Below are positions 1 to 7,566 of a stretch of DNA of 57,185 bases, in pieces; within the stretch, counting starts at the first letter, position 1; each line of letters opens with the position of its first letter. The DNA is taken from NCBI RefSeq assembly GCF_900113695.1, contig NZ_FOQH01000016.1, positions 1-57,185 on the forward strand. Direction: 5' to 3'. Position numbers and translations under genes: made by a program. Under the pieces are notes generated by a model that ran no database searches, was not told where the DNA came from, and saw only the letters and a program-made list of their open reading frames with translations. Source of the DNA: Albimonas pacifica. GTDB lineage: Bacteria > Pseudomonadota > Alphaproteobacteria > Rhodobacterales > Rhodobacteraceae.

Positions 1-95
1 GACACCCTCGCCCGCATCCCGGACTGCAAGATCAACAGGATCGGAGATCTGCTCCCCTGGAATTACGCCAGATAGCGGTCAGGCCGGACGCTTAC
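1..95 (+). mobile_element. Right end of an IS66-family insertion sequence (transposase C-terminus plus inverted repeat)
   Basis: Reading frame 1 from base 1 gives 24 residues ending in KINRIGDLLPWNYAR and a TAG stop at 73-75. This matches the highly conserved C-terminal tail of IS66-family TnpC transposases (consensus ...INRIDELLPWNW). Twenty bases further, the top strand ends in CGCTTAC at 89-95, so the element end reads GTAAGCG on the other strand, the typical start of IS66 terminal repeats. The rest of the element lies left of the window. The boundary at 95 is supported because the neighbouring helicase reading frame changes from family-like to unrelated sequence exactly there. Confidence 0.85.
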
Positions 96-1161
96 CGTGG
101 ATCAGGCTCGACGTCCCGAAATCCAGCACGACGCAGTCGGTCTTGACGATGCCGGGATGTTCCTCTGGATCGACGGTGCGCAGGCCGCGCCCGACCATCT
201 GGATCATGGTGGACTTGTAGGAGCTGGGGCGCAGCAGCACGACGCAGGAGGTGGGCGGATGGTCCCAGCCCTCGGTCAGGACGGCCACGTTGACCACGAC
301 GCGGATGCTGCCCGCCGCATAGTCGGCGAGGATCGCCTTCCGCGTCTCGGCCGCCAGATCGCCGTGGATCAGCGCGGCGGAAACGCCCGCCGTCCTGAAG
401 GCGTCGGTGACGTGTTCGGCGTGCGCGACGGTGGAGCAGAACACCACGGTCTGCCGGTCGCCCGCCTTCTCCTTCCAGTGGCGGATCACCTCGTCGGTGA
501 CGGGCGCGCGGTCCATGATGCCCGCCACCTCCGCCATGTCAAAATCCGACATCGTCTTGCGGACCGAGCGCAGTTCGTCCTGCACGCCGACATCGATGAC
601 GAAGGTGCGCGGCGGCACCAGGTGGCCCGAGGCGATCAGCTCGCCCAGCCGCACCTGATCGGCGACATTGTCGAAGACCTCGCGCAGACCCTTCTTGTCG
701 CCCCGGTTCGGCGTCGCCGTGACCCCGAAGATGCGGGCGTCGGGATTGGCTTCGCGCACCCGGTCGATGATCCGGCGATAGCTGTCGGCGACGGCATGGT
801 GCGCCTCGTCGACAACCAGCAGGTCGAGGCGCGGCATGTCGGCGAGGTTCGAGGCCCGCGCCAGCGTCGGCACCATGGCGAAGGCGACCTGGCCGCCCCA
901 GGATTTCTCCGTGGCGTCGATCACCGAGGTGGCGACGCCCGGCACCACGCGCTGGAACTTGGCGCGGTTCTGGGCGGTCAGCTCGTCGCGATGGGCGAGC
1001 ACGCAGGCCTTGGCCCCGTCGCCGATCATCTCGCCGGTGACCGCCGAGAGCATGATGGTCTTGCCCGCACCGGTGGGCGCCACGCCCAGCGTGTTGCCGC
1101 GGGAAGCGAGCGCAGCAACGCTGCGCTCGACGAAGGTCTTCTGGCGGGGGCGCAGGCGCAT
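79..1161 (-). CDS. DEAD/DEAH-box (SF2) helicase, phage type, 3' end truncated by IS66
   Basis: Predicted ATP-dependent DNA/RNA helicase of superfamily 2, of the type found in phage replication-recombination modules. Visible motifs are Walker A (APTGAGKT, residues 28-35), DEAH (118-121), TAT (148-150), and the motif VI stretch QMVGRGLR (about 321-328), so both RecA-like lobes are present. The protein stops at 360 residues. Its last four residues (KRPA) and the stop codon are encoded by the IS66 terminal repeat, so the native C-terminus is lost. The start ATG at 1161 follows a GGGGGAG ribosome-binding site and lies 14 bases after the upstream gene. Whether the truncated protein still works is unknown, since all helicase motifs survive. 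Confidence 0.85.
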   Translation of the reverse strand: MRLRPRQKTFVERSVAALASRGNTLGVAPTGAGKTIMLSAVTGEMIGDGAKACVLAHRDELTAQNRAKFQRVVPGVATSVIDATEKSWGGQVAFAMVPTLARASNLADMPRLDLLVVDEAHHAVADSYRRIIDRVREANPDARIFGVTATPNRGDKKGLREVFDNVADQVRLGELIASGHLVPPRTFVIDVGVQDELRSVRKTMSDFDMAEVAGIMDRAPVTDEVIRHWKEKAGDRQTVVFCSTVAHAEHVTDAFRTAGVSAALIHGDLAAETRKAILADYAAGSIRVVVNVAVLTEGWDHPPTSCVVLLRPSSYKSTMIQMVGRGLRTVDPEEHPGIVKTDCVVLDFGTSSLIHGKRPA

Positions 1162-1175
1162 GGCCGGTCTCCCCC

Positions 1176-1781
1176 CTACTGCGCCCAGCTCGGCCGACCG
1201 GCGGCGCCGGTGGCGGACGCGGGCTGGCTGGGCTGCTGCGGGGCGTGGCCCTGCGCAGGGGCGGCGGAAACCTGCGGCGTGACCGCGCCCATCAGCGCGG
1301 CGTAGTCACGATGATCGGGGGTGACGGCGGCGCGGATTTCGTTCTTGTCCTCGCCGTTGGTGTCGGTGCCAATGTCGATGCGGGCGACGAACTCGACCCC
1401 GTCGAGATCGCCGAACCCGTTGATCCGGCGGCGGGCCTGCGCCTCGGGCGAGTTGTCCTTGTCGGACACGCCGCGCGCCGAGTTGAGGATGCCGCGGATC
1501 AGGCCGCGCCCCATGTTCGCCCAGTCCGGGCCCTTCGGGCTGTAGAGGCCGATCAGCGACCAGACCTTGCGCCGGGCATAGGGCCCCTCGAGCACCGTGT
1601 ATTCGGCGTCGAGATAGACGGCGCCGGTGGCGGCGCGGCGCGCCCAGCCACCGGTCCAGCCCTGCGAGGGGTCGTCGAAGCCGCCGGGGCGGAGCGTCAG
1701 ACGCACCTTGGCGAGCGTGCCCTTCGGGATGACGTTGGTGTTGGATTGGGCGGAGTTGAAGTCGTTCCAGGGTCCGGACAT
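1176..1781 (-). CDS. Phage-type conserved protein, possible ssDNA-binding protein (DUF669-like)
   Basis: 201-residue protein with a compact N-terminal domain (about residues 1-150) and a Pro/Ala/Gln-rich, disordered tail ending in W-A-Q. The domain pattern, a beta-strand followed by VLEGPYARRKVW, a helical RGLIRGILNSARG segment and a later strand LDGVEFVARIDI, resembles phage DUF669-type proteins thought to bind single-stranded DNA. An acidic or flexible tail would fit that role. The assignment is inference from pattern and context: it lies between a helicase and a RecA-like recombination ATPase, as in phage annealing modules. The ATG follows AAGGAG at a good distance, and the upstream leader carries a 33-bp repeat found three times in the region. 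Confidence 0.55.
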   Translation of the reverse strand: MSGPWNDFNSAQSNTNVIPKGTLAKVRLTLRPGGFDDPSQGWTGGWARRAATGAVYLDAEYTVLEGPYARRKVWSLIGLYSPKGPDWANMGRGLIRGILNSARGVSDKDNSPEAQARRRINGFGDLDGVEFVARIDIGTDTNGEDKNEIRAAVTPDHRDYAALMGAVTPQVSAAPAQGHAPQQPSQPASATGAAGRPSWAQ

Positions 1782-1830
1782 TGCGCGGCTCCTTTCAGTT
1801 GGAGGATGGGACGCGCAGTGGCGTCAGAGG

Positions 1831-1863
1831 GGAAAAGCCACCCCGGCGACCGGATCGGGACAT
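1831..1863 (-). repeat. Leader repeat, copy 1
   Basis: A 33-bp element upstream of the gene starting at 1781. Read on the minus strand it begins ATGTCCCGATCCGG and ends GGTGGCTTTTCC. It recurs at 3335-3367 and, in the other orientation, at 6843-6875, each time 40-85 bases before the start of a gene run. In copies 1 and 2 the similarity extends as a shorter match (CCTCCAAC-GAAAG) close to the start codon. The repeat could be a promoter or operator element. It also contains a short in-frame ATG reading M-S-R-S-G-R-R-G-G-F, so a leader peptide is possible. Confidence 0.6.
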
Positions 1864-1882
1864 CGGGCATGGCGAGAGGCGC

Positions 1883-2758
1883 TCAGCCATGTCCGGGCTC
1901 CTGCGCGGGCGCGGGATCGGCCGGGGTCACCGGCGGCCACGTCAGGCGTTCGGAGGCAGGCGCCGCGGGGCGCTGGATCTTCTCCATCAGCCGTCCGAGA
2001 TGCGGGGCCTCGACCCTGTCGAGACGGCCCGAGCGGTCCTTGGCCGGATAGCCCCAGGGGTTCAGCGTCTGGCAGACGAAGGCGCGCTGCGGCTTGCCGC
2101 TGGCATCGGCGATGTCGGCCATGGTGAGGACCTGATCGACGATCCCGGGCAGCTCGAGTCCGGTCTTCGAGCCGTCGATCTGCGGCTGGAAGACCTTGCG
2201 ATTGAAGTCGTCGAGCCGCTCGTCGAGGATGCCCACGAACCAGACATGCTTGCCGCGCGTGTGCTGCAGGTGGGTCAGCCAGCCGATCATCTCGCGGCCG
2301 TGAAGACCGTAGGCGCCACGGATGTCGGGCTTGCCGGTCTTCTCGGAGAACGCCTCGGGCTGGCCGCGGCACCACTGGAAGCAGAGCCGCCCGGCCACGG
2401 TGATCGAGTCGATGAAGACGGTCTCGTACTTCCCGATCACCGTGGGATCGCCGTAGCGCCCGCAGACCTCGTCGAAATGCGCCTGGCTGTAGGGCTGGTC
2501 CTCGCGCAGCGCCGGGTTCGGCCCGCCGATGAACACCGCGAAATCCCGGCACTCCTTCCAGGTGCGGGGCCGGAGCGTGTCGATCTCCAGCCCCTCGACC
2601 GCCAGGTCGCCAGCCTCGAGATCGAGGAAGAGCGTGGTCGAGGCGTTCAGCGTCCAGAGCAGGCTGGTCTTGCCGATGCCGGACCGCCCGAAGATGACGC
2701 CCTTGATGCCCTTGCGCTGCGCGAGCCGTTCGTCGGCGCCGATGATGGGAAGGGCCAT
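1883..2758 (-). CDS. RecA-like P-loop ATPase, probable phage recombinase (Sak4-like)
   Basis: 291-residue P-loop ATPase. Walker A is GRSGIGKT at residues 24-31 and a Walker B-like strand TVFIDS lies near residue 115. The single RecA-like fold without a helicase domain is typical of Sak4/AAA_24 ATPases, which phages use for single-strand annealing recombination. The C-terminal 30 residues are Pro/Ala-rich. The chosen ATG at 2758 overlaps the TGA of the preceding gene (TGATG), indicating translational coupling; a longer open frame upstream looks non-coding. The next gene downstream is the DUF669-like candidate, fitting a recombinase-SSB pair. A generic phage ATPase of another type remains possible. 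Confidence 0.65.
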   Translation of the reverse strand: MALPIIGADERLAQRKGIKGVIFGRSGIGKTSLLWTLNASTTLFLDLEAGDLAVEGLEIDTLRPRTWKECRDFAVFIGGPNPALREDQPYSQAHFDEVCGRYGDPTVIGKYETVFIDSITVAGRLCFQWCRGQPEAFSEKTGKPDIRGAYGLHGREMIGWLTHLQHTRGKHVWFVGILDERLDDFNRKVFQPQIDGSKTGLELPGIVDQVLTMADIADASGKPQRAFVCQTLNPWGYPAKDRSGRLDRVEAPHLGRLMEKIQRPAAPASERLTWPPVTPADPAPAQEPGHG

Positions 2759-3054
2759 CACTGGCCCTCCTTCTTCATCACCGCCGTGGCGGCGCGATCT
2801 GCGCCGACGCACCCCGCCTCGCGGGCGAGCTTGTAGAGGCGCTTAAGCGCGTCGGCGCGGCGGTAGGCGGCCGTGCTCTCGCGCTCAGCCTCCACGATCG
2901 CGAAGGCGATCTCGTCCACGGTCGCCTCCACGACTGGTAGCGGCGCGCGCGGCTCGTCGCCCGGGCGCTGCGGGAAGGCGATGGTTTCGGGGAGGTCTTC
3001 GAGCGCGTAGCTCGCCTTGCGAAGACGGGTGATGTCGTCCGGCTGGTCCGGCAT
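2758..3054 (-). CDS. Small conserved hypothetical protein
   Basis: 98-residue protein of unknown function. The C-terminal half is predicted helical and charged (EAERESTAAYRRADALKRL), suggesting a coiled or DNA-associated helix. The ATG at 3054 has a GGAG sequence about ten bases upstream. An alternative in-frame ATG at 3093 overlaps the stop of the upstream gene (TGATG) and would add 13 residues. The stop overlaps the start of the ATPase gene by one base. Its position inside the phage-type operon suggests an accessory role in replication or recombination, but no specific function can be read from it. Confidence 0.6.
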   Translation of the reverse strand: MPDQPDDITRLRKASYALEDLPETIAFPQRPGDEPRAPLPVVEATVDEIAFAIVEAERESTAAYRRADALKRLYKLAREAGCVGADRAATAVMKKEGQ

Positions 3055-3092
3055 GGCGGTTCTCCGTGAGATGAGGTGATCGAGGAGGCGCA

Positions 3093-3287
3093 TCACGCAG
3101 CCTCGCGGACGTCGGGCGCGGGCTCGGCGACGTAGATCGCCAAGAGCGGCGTCCCGTCGGCGTGGGCGCCGGCGTCCTCGATCTGATAGTTGCGGTTGGG
3201 CTCGCAGACCTCGGTCAGCTCCCAGCGGCGATAGAGCCCCGGAAGACGCCTGAAATCCTCGAGCGACAGATCGGCAGTGCGGTTCAT
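3093..3287 (-). CDS. Small conserved hypothetical protein, first gene of the ATPase operon
   Basis: 64-residue protein, rich in charged and aromatic residues (LPGLYRRWELTEVCEPNRNY), with no recognisable domain. It is the first gene of a three-gene leftward operon and its TGA overlaps a possible ATG of the next frame. The upstream leader (3288-3367) contains the 33-bp repeat shared with two other transcription units. The Shine-Dalgarno sequence is weak. Function unknown; the context suggests a phage early-region protein. Confidence 0.5.
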   Translation of the reverse strand: MNRTADLSLEDFRRLPGLYRRWELTEVCEPNRNYQIEDAGAHADGTPLLAIYVAEPAPDVREAA

Positions 3288-3334
3288 GCGTGTCTGCTTT
3301 CGGTTGGAGGGAAGGCGCTCGGGGCGCTCGAACT

Positions 3335-3367
3335 GGAAAAGCCACCGGCGGCACCGGATCGGGACAT
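3335..3367 (-). repeat. Leader repeat, copy 2
   Basis: Second copy of the 33-bp leader element, 48 bases upstream of the gene starting at 3287 and only five bases after the stop of the sigma-like gene. On the minus strand it begins ATGTCCCGATCCGG and ends GGTGGCTTTTCC; only the central six to eight bases differ from copy 1. The short reading frame starting at its ATG runs about 27 codons and ends in a TGA that overlaps the start codon of the next gene (ATGA), so it could also be a coupled leader peptide. Confidence 0.6.
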
Positions 3368-3371
3368 TGGT

Positions 3372-4094
3372 TCAGGGGATTTCCTCGAGGGCGTCGTGCA
3401 GCCGGCGCATGGCGCGCTGGTACCGCTTGCGGGCGGCAGCCTCGGTCAGGCCCAGTTCCACGGCGACCTCGGCCTGGGAGAAGCCCTCGATCGCCACGCG
3501 GATCACCAACAGGGCGTCATCGCCGAGCAGCTTCCGCACGGCGCCGTTCAGTCGCGCGTACCCGGCCGCGCCGATGCCGCTGTCGCCGTTGTCCGCCACC
3601 TCGTCGGGATCGGCGCCGCTGGCGAGATGTTCGCGTGTCTGGTCGCGCTGGCGCACGCGGATCATGTCGCGCTCGACATTCCGCAGCACCGTGGCCGCGA
3701 TCCAGTTGACGCGCCTGAGATCGAGGCTGCGGACCACCTCGGTGGTGCGCGCCAGAACGTCGGACGCGACCTCATCGGCAGTGCCGAGCCTGCGCCAGAT
3801 CGATCGGCGGCGGATGGCGTCGAGGCCGGGCCAGAGCGCCAGCAGCAGCAACGTCAGGGCGCAGTCGGACGCGGGCCCGTCGCCCTGCGCCGCCCTGACG
3901 AGCGCGGAGAGGATGTGGTTTTTCCGGGCGGGATCGCCGGGGGTGCTATGCAGCCCGTCCAGCAGGGCCGCCGGATCCCGGAACGGTGTGAGGGCAGCCT
4001 TCGCACGCCTGACGGCGTCGAAGCTGCGCTGGAAGTGAAGGTTGGAAGAAGAATGCATGAGGTTATCACGGATCTCGTGCCACGCGAAGGACAT
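3372..4094 (-). CDS. Sigma-70/ECF-like factor or related HTH regulator
   Basis: 240-residue protein. The C-terminus (about residues 200-238, SQAEVAVELGLTEAAARKRYQRAMRRL) is a clear sigma region 4-type helix-turn-helix, and a preceding helical stretch (NWIAATVLRNVERDMIR) fits a degenerate region 2. The N-terminal 90 residues are not recognised. It may direct transcription of the phage-like module, or be a sigma-derived phage regulator. The start at 4094 is preceded by a purine-rich AAGGCAGG. An internal Met at 4058 is possible but lacks a ribosome-binding site. Confidence 0.65.
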   Translation of the reverse strand: MSFAWHEIRDNLMHSSSNLHFQRSFDAVRRAKAALTPFRDPAALLDGLHSTPGDPARKNHILSALVRAAQGDGPASDCALTLLLLALWPGLDAIRRRSIWRRLGTADEVASDVLARTTEVVRSLDLRRVNWIAATVLRNVERDMIRVRQRDQTREHLASGADPDEVADNGDSGIGAAGYARLNGAVRKLLGDDALLVIRVAIEGFSQAEVAVELGLTEAAARKRYQRAMRRLHDALEEIP

Positions 4095-4193
4095 CGGACG
4101 CCTGCCTTGCGGCCAGGCGTCCGGCGCCTTCTCGTGGCCAGGTCAGGACGTCGCGCGTCTCTGCGATTTCAGGGGGTTGGGTGAAAGCGCGTG

Positions 4194-4439
4194 TCAGCGC
4201 GCGGGTGCGGTCGCGTTGTTCAGCGTGCCGCAGCCCCGACAGGTGGCCTGCACCGGGAAGCCCACGAGATACTCGTGCCCCCGCGCGAAGCGCAGGTGCA
4301 TCCGGCCGTCCCGGCAGACGCCGAGCAGCTTTTCACAGCGCGTGCAGCGCCATTCCGAGTTGGAGGTGGTGGGTTTGGTCGTCGCGGCGCCGGCCCAACT
4401 CGTCGGGGCTGCCTGGCGCGAGGGAAAGGGAGTCGGCAT
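4194..4439 (-). CDS. Com-like zinc-ribbon protein
   Basis: 81-residue protein with a four-cysteine zinc ribbon: Cys32 and Cys35 (RCTRCEKLLG) and Cys67 and Cys70 (CRGCGTLN). The spacing and the phrases CxxCxKLL and CxxCGTLN match the Com family. The founder is the phage Mu protein that binds mom mRNA and activates its translation. No mom-like modification gene is seen beside it, so the target is unknown. The 30-residue N-terminal extension is low in complexity. A strong AGAGGAG site precedes the ATG. It is separated from the sigma-like gene by about 100 bases and is read in the same direction. Confidence 0.65.
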   Translation of the reverse strand: MPTPFPSRQAAPTSWAGAATTKPTTSNSEWRCTRCEKLLGVCRDGRMHLRFARGHEYLVGFPVQATCRGCGTLNNATAPAR

Positions 4440-4523
4440 GGAAGTGCTCCTCTGATGTGGAGCCCTTCCAATAATCAGCGGTTTGTTAGACCGTCCCGCC
4501 CGAAACCCTAGATGAACTCTAGA

Positions 4524-6719
4524 TCACGCGGTGTCGGTCGCCTCGCCGAGACGCCAATAGCGATTGCTCGAGCCGTGCCGGATGTAAGTCGGATGCGCCT
4601 TCGCCCATGCGCCGGAAGAGAACAGCTGTCTGGGATTGTCGGACCCCATCCCGTCCATCAGGACCTTGGTCAGCCGCTGGCCTGTGCCATCGGTCGCCGC
4701 TTCAACAAGGCTTTCGAAGAGTTGGATCTGGCCCACGCCGTCGAGTGTGAGCGGCTCGAGACCAGGGATGATGAGCGTCGCAGAGCGAGGCGTGTGTCGC
4801 ACAACCTGAGCGACTTGCGCAGAGGTCGCCAGCGTTCGGTTTGCCTCGAAGCGCCGGGCCATTTCCTCTCGGTCCAGATCGCCGAGGCTTCCGTCGTTCA
4901 GCAGCAGGTCTCGCAGCGCGATAACGACGTTCGGCCCGAGGAATTGCGGCGGCTCATCGGAAACGGCGAGTACGAGACCGGGGCCCGCTGTATGCCGCGA
5001 CCGAAGCGCAGTCTCCACACTCTCGCGGGCTTTCAGATCGGCAAGGCGGCGCGCCAGGTAAAGTGGGACCTTTCGCTCGCCCAGTGCCATCGGCCCAAGC
5101 GAGACGAGGAACTCGTTGATGGTTTCGATGTTCCTGATGCCGAGAGAGCCAGCTATCGCCTTGAGGATGGTTTCGGCGAGCCATGCTCGATCGATCCCGT
5201 ACTCGATCGCATTGGTGTCGAGACGCAATCCATCCGCCTCTCCAAAGGAACCGGTTTGTCGAACCGTCCCTGGCTCCGGACCCGTTTGCTGCTCAACTTC
5301 GACAACCTCATCGTCATCCTCGGCGAGCCCAATCACCTGCCGCCCTTTGCGGGCAATCAATCTCGCACTGACCAGGCGCGCTGGATCGACGCCCGCGGAG
5401 TTGAAGAACGCACCTGCAACAGTGTCGCCGGGCAGGTCGTACAGCGACAGAAGAAAGCCGAACCACTGCGCCCGTTCCTGATCGGTGAGTGTCCGCAGGT
5501 TCTGCGTAAGACCCCAGTGTTCGAGCAGTCGGAACCCGAGGTCCCGAAGGAACGGATCGCGCATGCTCTGCACGTCCGAACTGCTGCCATCCGAGATCGA
5601 GACCCGGAAGGTTCCCTCCTTTCCGTCCGATCGACGGGTGTAACCAATTGCGATGGCGATTTTTGTGAAGCCGAAACTCCGGATCAGGTTGGCTGAATTG
5701 GAGACGTATTTCCGGACAACGTCCTCCATCTTGTCCTTTATGGTCACCTTGATGTTCAGTCTTCGGCCCCACGAGCCGAGGCGGACCTCGGCCTCGACTA
5801 CCGCCGCCATCGTGATCTCGACGTCCTCGAGATCCGGACAATCCAGATCGAAGGAAGACCTGAAGCGTTCGAGGTTGAATTCCCGGCGGGTCAACGGCTT
5901 GGCCGACGGCGGGCGCCCTAGAACGACCTCCGCGAAGACCTTAGAAGTCTTTTCGCGAACGTCGCTGCTGGCAGACGCGACCTCGATTTTCTTCAGCTGG
6001 GGTGTGTAGATCAGGACAGCCTCATGCGAGGGCCTGTAGTAATGGACGGTCCAGCCCCCTTCCTCGCGATGATTGTCGATACTCGACAGGGGCCCGGGAT
6101 GGCGCAGGGCGACCATGAAGGACGGCGGATAGTTGGCGGTCTCGGGCAATTCGAGGACGGACGCGGTGACCTTGCCCTTCAGTCCCAGAGCTTCCTGAAC
6201 AGCGTCACAGAGCTTCTCGTCAGGAATTCCGTCTGTGTCGGCAACAGAAGCGTGGTCGAAGTCCACTTCGCAGCATGTGTAGTACGTCCGCCGTTCTCGA
6301 TAGCGCCGCGCGGCATAGAAGCTCTGGGCGTCGTGGAAGTGCATCGGGAAGACCGTGCGCATCCAGATGCTCTTGCACAGCAGGTCAGGCTGGGACTCAT
6401 ACTGGTCGTAGTCGATATTCTGCAGCCGTTGGCCCGCAACCGTTTCGAGTGAGGTCGCTCCCTTGTCCTGGCCCATGTCGAGCAGAGCGCCAGCGATGCC
6501 CTCAAGTAGCCCGATGATTTCCTTGTCCTCCGAACGCAGGTACGCACTCAGCGCTGCCTTGCCCTGATCATCGGTCGTGCCCTCAGTGATTTCCGGCGGA
6601 GCGAGAAGAGTGTCGTCGGGCCGTTTGAAGCTGGCGAGAAACTGCCAGACCAGCGCAGCGGGGGCGCCCTGAAGGATACTCCCGAGGTTCGGTCCGAATT
6701 CGCTCTTCCTCCGCGCCAT
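4524..6719 (-). CDS. Large protein of unknown function (731 residues)
   Basis: Single large leftward gene with no recognised catalytic motif: I see no P-loop, no obvious nuclease signature and no membrane segment. The N-terminal ~90 residues are helical; a middle section (about 180-450) is rich in beta-strand patterns and ends in a basic, Ser/Gly-rich stretch. An acidic linker (AEDDDEVVEVEQQ, about 500) separates a C-terminal helical part that could contain a winged-helix-like end (FSSGAWAKAHPTYIRHGSSNRYWRLG). Codon usage is less GC-rich than in the chromosomal part, suggesting recent transfer. It stands alone, divergent from the recombinase cassette. That position between phage-like and restriction genes fits a cargo or anti-phage gene, which is inference only. 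Confidence 0.8.
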   Translation of the reverse strand: MARRKSEFGPNLGSILQGAPAALVWQFLASFKRPDDTLLAPPEITEGTTDDQGKAALSAYLRSEDKEIIGLLEGIAGALLDMGQDKGATSLETVAGQRLQNIDYDQYESQPDLLCKSIWMRTVFPMHFHDAQSFYAARRYRERRTYYTCCEVDFDHASVADTDGIPDEKLCDAVQEALGLKGKVTASVLELPETANYPPSFMVALRHPGPLSSIDNHREEGGWTVHYYRPSHEAVLIYTPQLKKIEVASASSDVREKTSKVFAEVVLGRPPSAKPLTRREFNLERFRSSFDLDCPDLEDVEITMAAVVEAEVRLGSWGRRLNIKVTIKDKMEDVVRKYVSNSANLIRSFGFTKIAIAIGYTRRSDGKEGTFRVSISDGSSSDVQSMRDPFLRDLGFRLLEHWGLTQNLRTLTDQERAQWFGFLLSLYDLPGDTVAGAFFNSAGVDPARLVSARLIARKGRQVIGLAEDDDEVVEVEQQTGPEPGTVRQTGSFGEADGLRLDTNAIEYGIDRAWLAETILKAIAGSLGIRNIETINEFLVSLGPMALGERKVPLYLARRLADLKARESVETALRSRHTAGPGLVLAVSDEPPQFLGPNVVIALRDLLLNDGSLGDLDREEMARRFEANRTLATSAQVAQVVRHTPRSATLIIPGLEPLTLDGVGQIQLFESLVEAATDGTGQRLTKVLMDGMGSDNPRQLFSSGAWAKAHPTYIRHGSSNRYWRLGEATDTA

Positions 6720-6842
6720 GAACTCACCTCAATGAACAACTGCTCTCGATTGATTCAACCCACGATAATCATGGACATATCCGTGATCGGCAAGCCCTGA
6801 TGTTCTCTCCCTGTTCGCATTTCTGCATTCCGTTCTTCTGAG

Positions 6843-6875
6843 ATGTCCTGTCCCGGGCGGCTGGGTGGCTTTTGA
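6843..6875 (+). repeat. Leader repeat, copy 3
   Basis: Third and most diverged copy of the 33-bp leader element, here on the plus strand and 35 bases before the ATG of the first gene of the recombinase cassette. It begins ATGTCCTGTCCCGGG and ends GGGTGGCTTTT. The orientation relative to the downstream gene is the same as in copies 1 and 2. Its short frame reads M-S-C-P-G-R-L-G-G-F then stop. Confidence 0.5.
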
Positions 6876-6910
6876 TCGGTAACGACACCACCGAGCATAG
6901 CCACCGAGAC

Positions 6911-7110
6911 ATGAAACGCCCGAACCCGCTCCCTCCCGACCACATGACGCCCGCCGAGCGCCGCGCCGAGCTCTGCGGCCTGTTGGCGCTCGGGCTTGTT
7001 CGGTTGCGCATGCGGGAGAAGGGCGAAGTATCTGACGATACTGGAGAAAGTTACCTACACTATCCGCCCGACCAATGCCGTCATGCAACTCCAACTCACC
7101 GGAGAAATGC

Positions 7111-7114
<4 letters not shown>
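6911..7114 (+). CDS. Small conserved protein, head of the recombinase cassette
   Basis: 67-residue protein without a named domain. The segment MTPAERRAELCGLLALGLVRLRMR followed by LHYPPDQCRHA is, as far as I recognise, common in alphaproteobacteria just ahead of DUF2924 and serine-recombinase genes. A possible alternative start is the internal ATG of MTPAERR, 11 codons further. The TGA overlaps the ATG of the DUF2924 gene by four bases (ATGA), the first of several such overlaps that make this a single translationally coupled operon. Confidence 0.65.
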
Positions 7115-7562
<448 letters not shown>

Positions 7563-7566
<4 letters not shown>

